35,952 nucleotides of DNA from a virus, in IMG/VR virus record IMGVR_UViG_3300038548_000196, positions 1-35,952 of that record; one strand, written 5' to 3'. Numbering within the stretch: position 1 is the stretch's first letter; the number at the start of each line of letters is the position of its first letter. Below the pieces are notes generated by a model. That model searched no databases, was not told where the DNA came from, and saw only the letters and a program-made list of their open reading frames with translations. This document shows positions 1-8,355 of the stretch, piece by piece. The translations under genes and the position numbers were made by a program.

Positions 1-127
1 TCTTTGGAGATACCTTAGAGCTTAAGACCCAAGCCGGTGTTGGCATTACTCCGACATTACCCGCTAATTCTGATCAAGACCCAGTTGTTGAAATGCTAGT
101 TTCTGATGATGGCGGCGAAGAGTTTGT
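1..127. repeat. Left copy of the 127-bp exact terminal repeat
   Basis: Bases 1-127 are identical to 35826-35952. The repeat lies wholly inside the gp10-like coding sequence and keeps its frame, so it marks the overlap of a circular sequence rather than a functional element. A length of exactly 127 equals a commonly used largest assembly k-mer, which favours an assembly overlap over a true phage direct terminal repeat. Confidence 0.95.
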
Positions 128-293
128 ATCAGGTGGAACTAGAAAACTAGGCAAGCAGGGTAATTTTAAAAAGAGACAGATTTGGGAAAGGCAAGGCCGC
201 ATTGATTATGATTATGTTTATCGGTTCAAGACTTCAAACGCGGTTAAAATAGCTTTCCTTAGAATGGATATTACTTTAACGGGTGGCGTATGA
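1..293 (+). CDS. P22 gp10-like tail (DNA stabilization) protein, C-terminal part across the circle join
   Basis: This is the 3' end of the gene that begins at 34637. Codons are in frame from base 3, and the joined gene has 494 codons including TGA (493 aa), close to the 472 aa of P22 gp10. The fragment alone has an internal ATG at 93 that is not a real start. The stop overlaps the next start as ATGA at 290-293, so it is translationally coupled to the small protein downstream. In P22, gp10 binds below the gp4 adaptor ring and helps close the DNA channel of the head. The frame continuity is seen directly; the function is by family resemblance and gene order. Confidence 0.85.
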   Translation, partial: FGDTLELKTQAGVGITPTLPANSDQDPVVEMLVSDDGGEEFVSGGTRKLGKQGNFKKRQIWERQGRIDYDYVYRFKTSNAVKIAFLRMDITLTGGV

Positions 294-541
294 GTGATGT
301 TAATCCGCCAAAAAGAGGCGAAAAGATAAGCGAGCAGGGTAATATTGCTAAGGATTTTTCCGAGTATATCGAAAACATTTCGGAGATTCTAAGCTTCTTT
401 CAGGTTGGTGATGGTGATCCGACCGGTTCGCTGGTGACAAAGCGTAAAATGATTTTTCTAAGGCAAGACGGTGGCGCAGGCACAACCCTTTACATTAATG
501 AACTTGGTGACGGAACTTTTAACGGATGGCGTGCAATATGA
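290..541 (+). CDS. Small late protein in the gp26 position, function unknown
   Basis: 83 aa, starting in an ATGA overlap with the gp10-like gene and ending in an ATGA overlap with the gp14-like gene, so it is part of the tail/ejection operon. P22 has its needle gp26 (233 aa) at this place, but this protein is much shorter and lacks the long trimeric coiled coil. The C-terminal half (about residues 45-83) is rich in Gly, Asp and Thr with alternating hydrophobics, which suggests a small beta domain. It ends in a W-R-A-I tail. Structural role is inferred from position only. Confidence 0.75.
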   Translation: MSDVNPPKRGEKISEQGNIAKDFSEYIENISEILSFFQVGDGDPTGSLVTKRKMIFLRQDGGAGTTLYINELGDGTFNGWRAI

Positions 542-1026
542 ATTTAGAACCCATAAAAGATATGGAAGTTGTCAAATCTATATTGACTGATTCCGAAATG
601 TGGGCGCGAATTAAAGAAGATGATAACGAATTAGAAGCTTTTGAAGTGCCCGATAATGACGAATTATTGTGGCTAGGGATTTATACAGATGACGGTTTGG
701 CGGGTATGTTTTTTATCCACAATTTGAATCTATCTACAATTCAATTGCACGCTCATATCTTAGAACCGTATCGAGAGAAGTACGCCAAAGAGGCAGGTAA
801 GTTAGTAATCACTTACTTTGCCCACGTAATGAGTGATAGAATAAACAAATTAGTCGCAGAAATACCCGTTTGCTATCCGGATGTCTATCACTTCAGTCTT
901 AAGAACGGCTTGAAATCTGAAGGCATTAACAAAGCAAGTATTTTAAAAAATGGTGAGTTTATGGACCAACACAGATTAGGAATAACAAAAGAAGAGGCCA
1001 TCTCATGGGTACAGCAGCAGTCTTAG
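538..1026 (+). CDS. P22 gp14-like protein, GNAT-fold (DUF2824 type)
   Basis: 162 aa from the ATG at 538, which overlaps the upstream stop (ATGA); the ATG at 526 lies inside the previous gene and is less likely. The N-terminal 60 residues are acidic. About residues 60-140 show the alternating strands and helices of a GNAT-like acyltransferase fold, with a segment 'HILEPYREKYAKEAGK' resembling the start of the acetyl-CoA-binding helix region. In P22-like phages a protein of this class (gp14) sits between the needle and ejection genes and is needed for head/tail assembly. The enzyme activity is not established and the pyrophosphate-binding loop is degenerate. Assignment rests on position and the DUF2824 look. 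Confidence 0.65.
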   Translation: MNLEPIKDMEVVKSILTDSEMWARIKEDDNELEAFEVPDNDELLWLGIYTDDGLAGMFFIHNLNLSTIQLHAHILEPYREKYAKEAGKLVITYFAHVMSDRINKLVAEIPVCYPDVYHFSLKNGLKSEGINKASILKNGEFMDQHRLGITKEEAISWVQQQS

Positions 1027-1883
1027 CGGGCGGTACATTATTATCTAGCGCCATTGGCTCAAGAGATACTAGAAAAGCTGGGCAACAGCAAGCAGAATCA
1101 GCAGCAGAAGCGGCGGCAATTAGAGCGGGTGCATTCAGAGAAGCGGCCCCAATTGAAGCGGGCGGCATTCGCGAAGCTGGTGACGTTCAACTTGGCGGGT
1201 TCAAAGGTTTTGCAGGCGCACAGACAAGAGCGGGTGAAGTTGGTGCAGGAGCATTAAGAGAAGCGGCGGGAACTTTTCAGCCATTCGCGGTTGGTGGTGC
1301 AGAAGCAGCCCAGCAAGAAGCGGCATTAAGCGGCGCATTAGGTCCAGAAGCACAACAAAATGCTTTAAATGCTCAAGTTGACTCACCATTTACCCGGTTT
1401 ATTGAACAGCGCGGCCGTGCTCAGATAGGACAAAGCTTTGCGGCGGGAAACAGTTTAGGCGGCGGCGAAAGATTAAAAGCTTTAACCGAGTTCGGCCAAG
1501 GTGTTGCTACTCAAAGCCTTAGCCAGCAATTACAGAATTTAAGAAATGTTCGCCAAGGCGGATTTAATGCGACTACTAACATCGCTGATTTAATAAGCAG
1601 AGCGGGCGGCGTTGAATCCGGTGCAATACGCGGCGCAGGTCAGGCAGAATTAAGCGGCCAACTATCCATTGCAGATGCAATTAGAGGCGCGACGAGTGCA
1701 GAGGCTACAGGAATAAGAGGTGTTGGCAGCGCAGAAGCAACAGGTGTTTCTCAAGCTGGAACAGCAATTGCCCGAGGCAGACTTGGTGCATCACAACAAA
1801 TACAGCAAGGCGTTGGCGGCTTAACCAATATTTTAGCGCTACAAAATCAAGGTCTATTTACTAGACCACCTTCGAGGATTTAA
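1005..1883 (+). CDS. Gly/Ala/Gln-rich ejection protein (P22 gp7-like position)
   Basis: 292 aa. It overlaps the upstream gene by 22 bases; an AGAGG site precedes the ATG. The N-terminus has a small hydrophobic stretch (residues 4-16). The rest is almost entirely Ala, Gly, Gln and Glu/Arg, in loosely repeated units such as 'EAGGIREAG' (about residues 52-60) and 'GIRGVGSAEATG' (about 234-245). Low-complexity proteins of this type are internal virion proteins ejected with the DNA in podoviruses. Position before two further ejection-like proteins matches P22 gene 7. No enzymatic motif is visible. Confidence 0.7.
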   Translation: MGTAAVLAGGTLLSSAIGSRDTRKAGQQQAESAAEAAAIRAGAFREAAPIEAGGIREAGDVQLGGFKGFAGAQTRAGEVGAGALREAAGTFQPFAVGGAEAAQQEAALSGALGPEAQQNALNAQVDSPFTRFIEQRGRAQIGQSFAAGNSLGGGERLKALTEFGQGVATQSLSQQLQNLRNVRQGGFNATTNIADLISRAGGVESGAIRGAGQAELSGQLSIADAIRGATSAEATGIRGVGSAEATGVSQAGTAIARGRLGASQQIQQGVGGLTNILALQNQGLFTRPPSRI

Positions 1884-1884
1884 G

Positions 1885-2979
1885 ATGGCTAGTATATTAG
1901 ATCAATTTGTAAAGGCTAGAGGCGGATTGATTGGTCAAGCGGGCCAAGAGATTAGCCAGCAAGGCCAGCAAGCCGAACAGGATAGATTTTTAGAAACGTC
2001 TAATCTTCGATCCATTGGTATTGGTGCTTTAGAAGCGTTAGGCCAAACTGACCCAACATCACAAGACGCTTTGCTAACTCGAAGAATACAAGAGATTACT
2101 TCGCGCGGTGGCGATGCTAGAGATACTCAGGAAGCTTTAGATACTCCATTCGAGCAAAGACAAGGATTATTGCAAAACGCTGTACAGATAGCTCAGCAGG
2201 CTGGTGCATTAGGTGGCGCTGGCGCTGGAAATGTTCAATCAAGATTTGTTACTGACAAAGGCACTGTAGGATTAGTGTTTAGAGATGGTCGCGTTGAAGA
2301 CACGGGCGTTACTGTTCAAGAATCATTCGCTCTAACTGATGAAGGGTTAGCTTTTGGTCGAGGTAGTGGGCAATTAACCCAGCCCGGTCAACCATCTGAA
2401 GCTTTGACTTCTAAGCAAATTATAGAGCAGGAGCAATTAGCAAGAAGTAGAAAGGCAGAATCAGCAGCAGAAGAAGCAAGGCTAAAAACTAGAGCATCCG
2501 AAGAAAGCAAAGCATCCGTTAAAGCTGGTGAGCAAGCAGCAACCAACATAGTTAAAGTTGATAAAAGTATTGCGAATATTGACAGGGCTATCGACGCTCT
2601 TGATAAAGGCGCTAGAACGGGCGCTGTTCAGAGATTTTTGCCAAGCGTTAAGTCGGCAAGTGTTGAATTAGATAACATCCGAAACAGCATGGGTCTTGAT
2701 ATTATTGGCGCTGCTACCTTTGGCGCATTATCTGAAAGCGAATTAGAATTTGCCCTTTCCACGGCTATTCCTACAGGATTAAATGAAGCGGCATTAAAAG
2801 ACTTCTTAATAAGAAAGCGCGATGTTCAGAAGAAAGCTAGAGAAGCCTTAGCCAATGCGGCTAGAGAATTCAGTCAAGGCAAGACTAGAGCGCAATTATT
2901 AACATCACAAGAGGCGGCTAAAACCCCGTCCGGTCAGAGCTTTACTTCTAGCGCTGGCATTAAATTTACGGTGAAATAA
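1885..2979 (+). CDS. DNA ejection protein, P22 gp20-like position
   Basis: 364 aa, one base after the preceding stop and overlapping the next gene by TAATG. The N-terminal half is Gln/Gly rich. Residues about 175-240 form a charged, Ala-rich helical/coiled-coil segment. Residues about 255-340 hold a compact helical block with 'GAATFGALSESELEFALST' followed by 'TGLNEAALKDFLIRK'. This block recurs at the C-terminus of ejection proteins in many podoviruses (recalled, not searched). It would be packaged inside the head and released at infection to help DNA cross the envelope. Confidence 0.75.
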   Translation: MASILDQFVKARGGLIGQAGQEISQQGQQAEQDRFLETSNLRSIGIGALEALGQTDPTSQDALLTRRIQEITSRGGDARDTQEALDTPFEQRQGLLQNAVQIAQQAGALGGAGAGNVQSRFVTDKGTVGLVFRDGRVEDTGVTVQESFALTDEGLAFGRGSGQLTQPGQPSEALTSKQIIEQEQLARSRKAESAAEEARLKTRASEESKASVKAGEQAATNIVKVDKSIANIDRAIDALDKGARTGAVQRFLPSVKSASVELDNIRNSMGLDIIGAATFGALSESELEFALSTAIPTGLNEAALKDFLIRKRDVQKKAREALANAAREFSQGKTRAQLLTSQEAAKTPSGQSFTSSAGIKFTVK

Positions 2980-4991
2980 TGACAATTACTGTAGAAGCAC
3001 AAGGAAAAACATTTGAATTTCCTGACGGTACAAACTCGGATCAGATCGGCCTATCGGTTGATGAGTTCTTTTCTAAGCAAGCACCTGCTAAGCAAGTCGA
3101 TACGATTCCCGATATATCTCCTGCTGAAGGCGTAGGGTCTGCTGAAGCTTTGCTTATCGGTCTAGGTAAGGGATTTACAGATATAGGTCGTGGCGTTGGC
3201 TTGCTCGACCCTGAAACACCTTTGGAAAAACAAGCTTTTGAGCAATTGGAAGAACGTCGCCCGGTATCCACTTTTGTAGGTGAGATTGCGGGTCAGGCTT
3301 TGCCATTCGTGCCTATTGCTTTAGGTGCTGAATTGGCCGTGCCTGCATTGGCGGCAAAGAGTGCATTAGGAGTTGGCGCAACACAAGTGGCCAGAATCGG
3401 CGCACAAGGTTTAATAGGAGGTACTGAAGGTGCAATTATCGCTGAAGGAACAGATAAAGACCCATTGGCTGCGGCCGGTATCGGTGGCACTTTGGCTGCT
3501 AGCATCGAGGCTGTGTCCCCTATTGCTGGTCGCGCTGTCGCTGCAATTTTTAGGAAAGTAACAGGTAAAGCCCCTACAGGTGCGCTAGTTACTCCGGAAG
3601 GTCAGCCCACGCCAGAATTACAAGCTGTTTTGGATGAAAAACAAATAAGCTTTGATGATTTCACCAATGAAGCAGTGAGCGAGTTACAAACAACCGCCCC
3701 AGTTTCAGCGGAAGAAGCAACACGACAAGCATTCTTGGAAAGCCAAGGTTTAACAGGCGCGGCGGCTCCGACTCAAGCACAAATAACTCGCGGCGCAGAT
3801 GAATTTCAAGCTCAGCAAGAAGCGGCTAAAACATCAACAAGAGTTAGACAGGTCATTGAGGCGCAGGAGGGAGTGTTAAGTTCTCGTTTTGATAACGCCA
3901 TTATTGATACGCTTGGCCAGTCAACATCAGACACGGCCCCTGTCATTGATGCGGTAGTGACTAAAGCGACCGTATTGGATAAAAAGATAGGCGATTTATA
4001 CAATCAGACAAGAGAAGCGGCTTCAGGCGCTAAAAATATTCGTTTTGAATCATTGGCTAGCAAGTTGAGGGCTAAAGCTCCATCTAATGAGGCTACCCAA
4101 GGCGCTGTGAAGGCTATAACGGGTGATTTGCAGGCAAGAGGTATACTTGATGAGAACATGAAGGTTGCGGGCCGTATCGATGTTCAAGCAGCTGAAGAAG
4201 CAAGAAAGTTTATGAATAGCCTTTTTGATCCGCAAATACCTTTTAGAAATCAGGTTATCAGAGAGCTAAAAGAGTCTTTAGATAATGACGTTTTTCGCTC
4301 GGCTGGTGATGATATTTTTAACCAAGCAAGAAAAGCTAAGGCTGATTTTGAAACGGGGCTTTCAAGGGCTGGAGTTTCTAAGTTTGATAAGCGAAAAACC
4401 AACCTTGTCAGGGATTTGCTAGAAGATAAAGTTAACCCTGATAGATTTATTGATGAAGTCGTCAAAAGCAAGAAGTACAGAGCTAGCGACCTAAACCAAT
4501 TAAAGCAGTATACGCAAAAAGAATTTCCACAAGCATGGCAAGACTTAAGAGCAGAAACTTTGCAAACCATAAAAGACGGTTCGTTTAAGGGGCCAAAGGA
4601 TGCTGAGGAAAGGCAAGCATTAACAAGAGCGGCATTAGAGTCTGAATTAAAGAAGATCGGCACGCAAAAGCTAAATGTTATTTTTGAGCCAAGAGAGATT
4701 CAATTCTTAAAAGACCTTTCGAAAGTGACAGAGCTTCGCGAGCCAGTTAGAGGTACGGCTTTAGGTAAAGGCCCAAGCGCTCAAGCCATCGCAAAACTTG
4801 AAAAGACTTTAAAGGATATACCAATATTAGGCCAATTAGTTGACTTCATTGACGTTGATGTTGCCGGTAGAGCAGTAGTAAAAGCAAAGCCTAGGCAGAT
4901 TGAAAGAGAAGTGGGCGAATTACAAAGAGGATTAACCACGGGCGCAGCGGCTTTAGCGGCTCCGGTAGCAATAAGCCAGCAAAACCAATAG
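2979..4991 (+). CDS. Large DNA ejection/transfer protein, P22 gp16-like position
   Basis: 670 aa, starting by TAATG overlap. Residues 1-30 form a small beta domain ('ITVEAQGKTFEFP'). Residues about 104-190 are strongly hydrophobic, Ala/Gly rich and helical, plausible for membrane insertion. Residues about 230-560 are long amphipathic helices, and residues 630-670 are Ala/Gly rich. P22 gp16 (609 aa) is the last of three ejected proteins and is required for DNA entry across the inner membrane. Size, order and membrane-active segment agree with that role. No lytic transglycosylase motif is seen. Confidence 0.72.
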   Translation: MTITVEAQGKTFEFPDGTNSDQIGLSVDEFFSKQAPAKQVDTIPDISPAEGVGSAEALLIGLGKGFTDIGRGVGLLDPETPLEKQAFEQLEERRPVSTFVGEIAGQALPFVPIALGAELAVPALAAKSALGVGATQVARIGAQGLIGGTEGAIIAEGTDKDPLAAAGIGGTLAASIEAVSPIAGRAVAAIFRKVTGKAPTGALVTPEGQPTPELQAVLDEKQISFDDFTNEAVSELQTTAPVSAEEATRQAFLESQGLTGAAAPTQAQITRGADEFQAQQEAAKTSTRVRQVIEAQEGVLSSRFDNAIIDTLGQSTSDTAPVIDAVVTKATVLDKKIGDLYNQTREAASGAKNIRFESLASKLRAKAPSNEATQGAVKAITGDLQARGILDENMKVAGRIDVQAAEEARKFMNSLFDPQIPFRNQVIRELKESLDNDVFRSAGDDIFNQARKAKADFETGLSRAGVSKFDKRKTNLVRDLLEDKVNPDRFIDEVVKSKKYRASDLNQLKQYTQKEFPQAWQDLRAETLQTIKDGSFKGPKDAEERQALTRAALESELKKIGTQKLNVIFEPREIQFLKDLSKVTELREPVRGTALGKGPSAQAIAKLEKTLKDIPILGQLVDFIDVDVAGRAVVKAKPRQIEREVGELQRGLTTGAAALAAPVAISQQNQ

Positions 4992-5000
4992 GAAAAGATC

Positions 5001-7277
5001 ATGGTAACTAAGACAATAGGCAGTAACTTCGCGCGCACAGATGACGAGTTATTAGTAACAACAAACCCTAATTATTCACAAGGCAGACTCGTTAGCGGTT
5101 CATCTGCCGTTGATGTTATTGTGGCCGATACTAATCCAGCCACAACGGTTTTAACTGATCAGCAGCAAATTACCATTGAGCTTGATCATGGTTCCAATAC
5201 CGTTATTTCTCCCACATTTCAATTAGGAACTACAGCGTCGAAAGCAATAGTTAAGAGGTCGAATGAATCTCTACAGCTAGGGGATACTGGCGGAACAGGT
5301 TATAGCTTAATTTTAAAGTTTAGCGCCGCATTGGATAAATGGGTACTTCTTAATCCAGCTTCAGAAGTAACTAATTATGCAAATCTGGTACAAGCTTTAG
5401 CAGGTTCTAATGCGGTATTAGATTTTGTTACTATTTCCGAACGTATTTCAGGCAAAGGGTTTGGTGGTGGACTTTATCAAGTTGTTTCTGCTGATCCGGG
5501 ATTTAACTTAATAAACCCAGCAAAAACAGACAGCAGCGGTAACTTCCTTAAATTAATTCTTAATTCTGCTGAAATTCTAGTTGAGCAAGCTGGTGCAGTT
5601 GGTGATTTTGATATTGATGCTTCACTTGATGCTAATGGAGTTGATACAGGCGTTAATACTGGAACCGTTGATACAGCAGCTTTCAACGAGTGTTTGGATT
5701 TTGCTACTGCTAATCTATTCGAAGCTATTGCTGGTAATCCAACAGGCACAAATAAGAATCTTAGAGCAGGATTCGGCGGCTTTAAAGTATCTACACGTGG
5801 AGGCGCTAATTACAAGATAGACGCTACCCTTACCCAAAAATCTAGAGTTCATTTAGATCTTAATGGCGGAAGTTTAGTTGCTGATAATACGGCTGTTTGG
5901 TCAACTCTAACAGGCCCTGTAGTTGATTTTATAACCGTTACCAATGGTGGTAGTTCATATACTCAAGCAACTGTATCAGTAGTTTTAACAGGTGGTGGCT
6001 TTTCAGAAACCGCAACAGCTACAGCTTTAGTGGCAAACGGAGCAGTAGTCAAAGTATTTCTAACTGATGATGGTGCAGGGTATACAAGCGCTCCTACAGT
6101 AACTATTAACGATTCTGGTTCTGGCACAGGCGCTACAGGTACATCCGAACTAATGACCCTGACCGACCCTCTAGTTAGCAGTATTGCGGACGCTAATTCT
6201 TTCACAGCATTTAGAGAGGGTGTAACGAACGGCTCATTATGGTGCAGAGCCATAACCGATGGCATTAGAATGCGCGTTGGTAAATCTCTAGAAACTAATA
6301 ATATTGATGTATTTAACAGTAAAACGTCTAGCTATGCGCTTCTCGGATGTGATAACAACACATTCTATAATTGTAATGGCCACTCAGGATTGAAATATTT
6401 AGTTTATGGGTCTTATGATTGGGATACCACCTCTACCATCTCATCTAATGAGAATGAATGGATAGGTGGGTCTATGTTTGGTGGTGATCGTGCGTCAGTA
6501 AGATGCGGAACTCAAGCAAATAACTGGAAATTCTCTAATACGGTAAGGCAGAGTTTCGATGGAAATACATTTGGACACGAATTCGTACTAGGCGGTGTAT
6601 CTACTGGGCATTCGATGCTAAATACAAAAATAGAGCATGATGGTGATAACCCTAACGCATCTATAGTTGTTTTAGGTGGGACAGGTCATGATTTGACATT
6701 TACCGCTGCGCCTAATGCTATAACTGTTTTTTATAAATGGGTGCAAAACGTAGGCGGCACTGATGTTCGAATAAAAATGATTGCTACTAGCACTGTGATG
6801 GACGGGAGAATAGTCAACCCTAATGCTGCCAATGACTTTAGCCCTTTTCAATCACAGCCTTTTAATGGTATTACAGTTTACGATGTTCCTTATGCAACAA
6901 TAGCGGATCTTAGCTCTTACTTTGATTGGTGCAGAGACTTAGACGGGCTAGATCAAGGTGGCTCATCTCAGTTTAATGGCTTTATTACCAAGCAAGGTCT
7001 ATTAGGATCTGGAATGTTAATGGGACCAATAGAGGCAGAGGTTAGCGGTAACGCTGTCTTAGGATTGCAGACTTATGTAGAAGGTGATTCTGTAGCGGCA
7101 TTCTCTGCAAGTGGTCAGGGTAATGTTGTTATGCGAGATTTTTCCGCTAGAAAGGGCAATATTGTTCAGCTCCAGGCTTTTGCTAATGATGCAGCGGCTA
7201 CCGGCGGAGGTCTTGTTTCTGGTGACTTATACGAAGTAGCAGCATCAGACCCTAGACAAGTAGCAATTGTTATCTAA
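5001..7277 (+). CDS. Tailspike/tail fibre with beta-helix and inserted beta-sandwich domain
   Basis: 758 aa, ATG after GGAAAAGATC. Residues 1-120 form a beta-rich head-binding/adaptor-like region. Residues about 125-230 resemble the lead-in of a pectate-lyase-type right-handed beta-helix ('GGGLYQVVSADPG', then a trimer-like 'VDTAAFNECLDFA'). The beta-helix continues to about residue 600. About residues 309-385 are a discrete insert with the motif 'VTNGGSSY...DDGAGYTSAPTVTI', a two-copy glycine-rich beta-sandwich unit common in fibre proteins. The C-terminus carries a small conserved-looking end domain. It probably binds and perhaps cleaves surface polysaccharide, as P22 gp9 does; catalytic residues cannot be picked with confidence. 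Confidence 0.8.
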   Translation: MVTKTIGSNFARTDDELLVTTNPNYSQGRLVSGSSAVDVIVADTNPATTVLTDQQQITIELDHGSNTVISPTFQLGTTASKAIVKRSNESLQLGDTGGTGYSLILKFSAALDKWVLLNPASEVTNYANLVQALAGSNAVLDFVTISERISGKGFGGGLYQVVSADPGFNLINPAKTDSSGNFLKLILNSAEILVEQAGAVGDFDIDASLDANGVDTGVNTGTVDTAAFNECLDFATANLFEAIAGNPTGTNKNLRAGFGGFKVSTRGGANYKIDATLTQKSRVHLDLNGGSLVADNTAVWSTLTGPVVDFITVTNGGSSYTQATVSVVLTGGGFSETATATALVANGAVVKVFLTDDGAGYTSAPTVTINDSGSGTGATGTSELMTLTDPLVSSIADANSFTAFREGVTNGSLWCRAITDGIRMRVGKSLETNNIDVFNSKTSSYALLGCDNNTFYNCNGHSGLKYLVYGSYDWDTTSTISSNENEWIGGSMFGGDRASVRCGTQANNWKFSNTVRQSFDGNTFGHEFVLGGVSTGHSMLNTKIEHDGDNPNASIVVLGGTGHDLTFTAAPNAITVFYKWVQNVGGTDVRIKMIATSTVMDGRIVNPNAANDFSPFQSQPFNGITVYDVPYATIADLSSYFDWCRDLDGLDQGGSSQFNGFITKQGLLGSGMLMGPIEAEVSGNAVLGLQTYVEGDSVAAFSASGQGNVVMRDFSARKGNIVQLQAFANDAAATGGGLVSGDLYEVAASDPRQVAIVI

Positions 7278-7570
7278 TGAATGAGCTTGAACTCTCCCAC
7301 TTCCTAATCCCTATAGCTACCTTATCGGCGGCTATCATGGGAATATGGAAGTTTTGGGATAAGATAGTAGCGTCAATTACTAAAGGTTTTGTGACTCACG
7401 AAGAATTAGAAATACATGACCGAAAAGTCAGGGAATACATTCTAAAAGAAGATGATAAGAACGATAAATACATTCAAACCATCGACGGTAAAGGCCAAGA
7501 GAATCGAGAAAAGATAGCTTACATAAAAGGCAACTTAGACGTTTTAAATAAGCTATTTATCGATGATTAA
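7277..7570 (+). CDS. Membrane-anchored coiled-coil protein (spanin- or XhlA-like), last late gene
   Basis: 97 aa, starting in a TAATG overlap with the tailspike stop. One hydrophobic segment (residues about 7-25, 'FLIPIATLSAAIMGIW') is followed by a basic stretch and a charged helix to the end (residues 40-97), with heptad-like spacing. This layout fits an inner-membrane protein with a long soluble coiled coil: an i-spanin (Rz) or an XhlA-type lysis accessory protein. Its end meets the minus-strand gene at 7567 tail to tail with a 4-base overlap. Lysis role is inferred. Confidence 0.65.
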   Translation: MNELELSHFLIPIATLSAAIMGIWKFWDKIVASITKGFVTHEELEIHDRKVREYILKEDDKNDKYIQTIDGKGQENREKIAYIKGNLDVLNKLFIDD

Positions 7571-7824
7571 AACCCAGCAGAAGCACCCACGGCGTTAACC
7601 ACGTCAGGATTCGATAGGAGCGTGGTTAGAGCTTGGTATATAACTGGATCAATAATACCTTTAGCGCTCAATACGGTTAAGATTACGCCTATTACAGTGA
7701 CCCATATCGGTACAGCCTTTTTAAGCTCTGATTTGTGAAAGTCTGAATTTTGCGGCTCGTTTGAGTTTGAGTTTATTTTTCTTGAAATTAACCCTAAGCC
7801 AATTTTTAAAAGTAGTGGATTCAT
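7567..7824 (-). CDS. Small membrane protein, possible holin
   Basis: 85 aa. There is a hydrophobic N-terminus (residues 3-13), a polar Asn/Ser/Lys linker, then a clear transmembrane segment (about residues 38-54, 'AVPIWVTVIGVILTVLSAKG') and a weakly hydrophobic C-terminal helix. It is the last gene of the minus-strand transcript carrying the endolysin and MazG-like genes. Small size, membrane segment and linkage to the endolysin allow a holin role, but two other holin candidates exist (9155-9328 and 21823-22044). Confidence 0.6.
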   Translation of the reverse strand: MNPLLLKIGLGLISRKINSNSNEPQNSDFHKSELKKAVPIWVTVIGVILTVLSAKGIIDPVIYQALTTLLSNPDVVNAVGASAGF

Positions 7825-7900
7825 TTAAAGTTCCTATTATAAATATACCGACCCCAATAGAGCCGGTAGTTAGTTGAAAGTAAATTAACGATTCTAGCAT

Positions 7901-8257
7901 TTAATAATTCTTACCGTTTTCTAAAGCTCTATTTTCTCTTTTATGGTCGGCTCGATTACTATTAAACTCTAACTTTTCGACAATTGCCCCGCCTAAATCC
8001 ATATTTAAAGCACCGGCCAAGTCAGAGATTCTTATCATTGCATCGGCCAATTCAACTTCAAGCATTTTTCTATGCGGTAGCTTATCGTCCATTAAATTCT
8101 TCCTGTCTCCTTCCATAGCTTCTGCAATTTCAGAAACAATCAACATTAAGCATCTAGGCACAGTCTCCCAAGTAATTTCCCTATCCCACCACCCAGCCTT
8201 AGAAGCTGCGCCGTGTGAAATATTTACCAATTCATCTACACATTTATTTAATTCCAT
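7901..8257 (-). CDS. MazG-like nucleoside triphosphate pyrophosphohydrolase
   Basis: 118 aa from the ATG at 8257, which lies 9 bases after an AGGGG site; the upstream GTG at 8263 is too close to that site. The all-alpha NTP-PPase signature is visible: E43-x-x-E46 in 'SEIAEAMEG' and E69-x-x-D72 in 'EVELADAMIRI', the four acidic residues that bind Mg2+. Such enzymes hydrolyse (d)NTPs to monophosphate and pyrophosphate; in phages they may adjust nucleotide pools or (p)ppGpp signalling. A second, different MazG-like protein is encoded at 23934. It follows a 31-aa polybasic ORF with 2 bases between. Confidence 0.8.
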   Translation of the reverse strand: MELNKCVDELVNISHGAASKAGWWDREITWETVPRCLMLIVSEIAEAMEGDRKNLMDDKLPHRKMLEVELADAMIRISDLAGALNMDLGGAIVEKLEFNSNRADHKRENRALENGKNY

Positions 8258-8259
8258 AA

Positions 8260-8355
8260 TCACTTACCCCTAGTTAATTTCTTATCGCCTTTTATCAAAG
8301 CTTCTAATTTATTGATTTGCTTATTCTTCTTTGTCTTGCGTCGTCGTCTATGCAT
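8260..8355 (-). CDS. 31-aa highly basic peptide
   Basis: ATG at 8355 overlaps the endolysin stop (TAATG) and the TGA ends 2 bases before the MazG-like ATG, so it fits tightly between two genes. Sequence begins 'MHRRRRKTKKNKQ', continues with a short amphipathic helix and ends 'TRGK'. The AGGGG ribosome site of the downstream gene lies inside its coding end. It could be a real small nucleic-acid- or membrane-binding peptide or a coupling ORF. No family recognised. Confidence 0.5.
   Translation of the reverse strand: MHRRRRKTKKNKQINKLEALIKGDKKLTRGK

Noticed and set aside
1-127. Functional direct terminal repeat of the virion DNA
   Set aside because: The repeat is inside a coding gene and has a typical k-mer length. 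The large terminase is of the headful type, which does not need fixed repeats.
526-537. Earlier start for the gp14-like protein
   Set aside because: The ATG at 538 overlaps the previous stop as ATGA, the common coupling form in this genome; 526 lies deeper in the previous gene.
1005-1883. Collagen-like fibre protein
   Set aside because: Gly is frequent but there is no regular G-X-Y period; Ala/Gln-rich ejection-protein composition and position fit better.
3041-3505. Minus-strand ORFs under the ejection protein genes
   Set aside because: They mirror the high-Ala/Gly coding strand, have no ribosome sites and lie in the antisense of well-supported genes.
5963-6265. Minus-strand 100-aa ORF inside the tailspike gene
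   Set aside because: Antisense shadow of a clear beta-structured coding region, without an upstream ribosome site.
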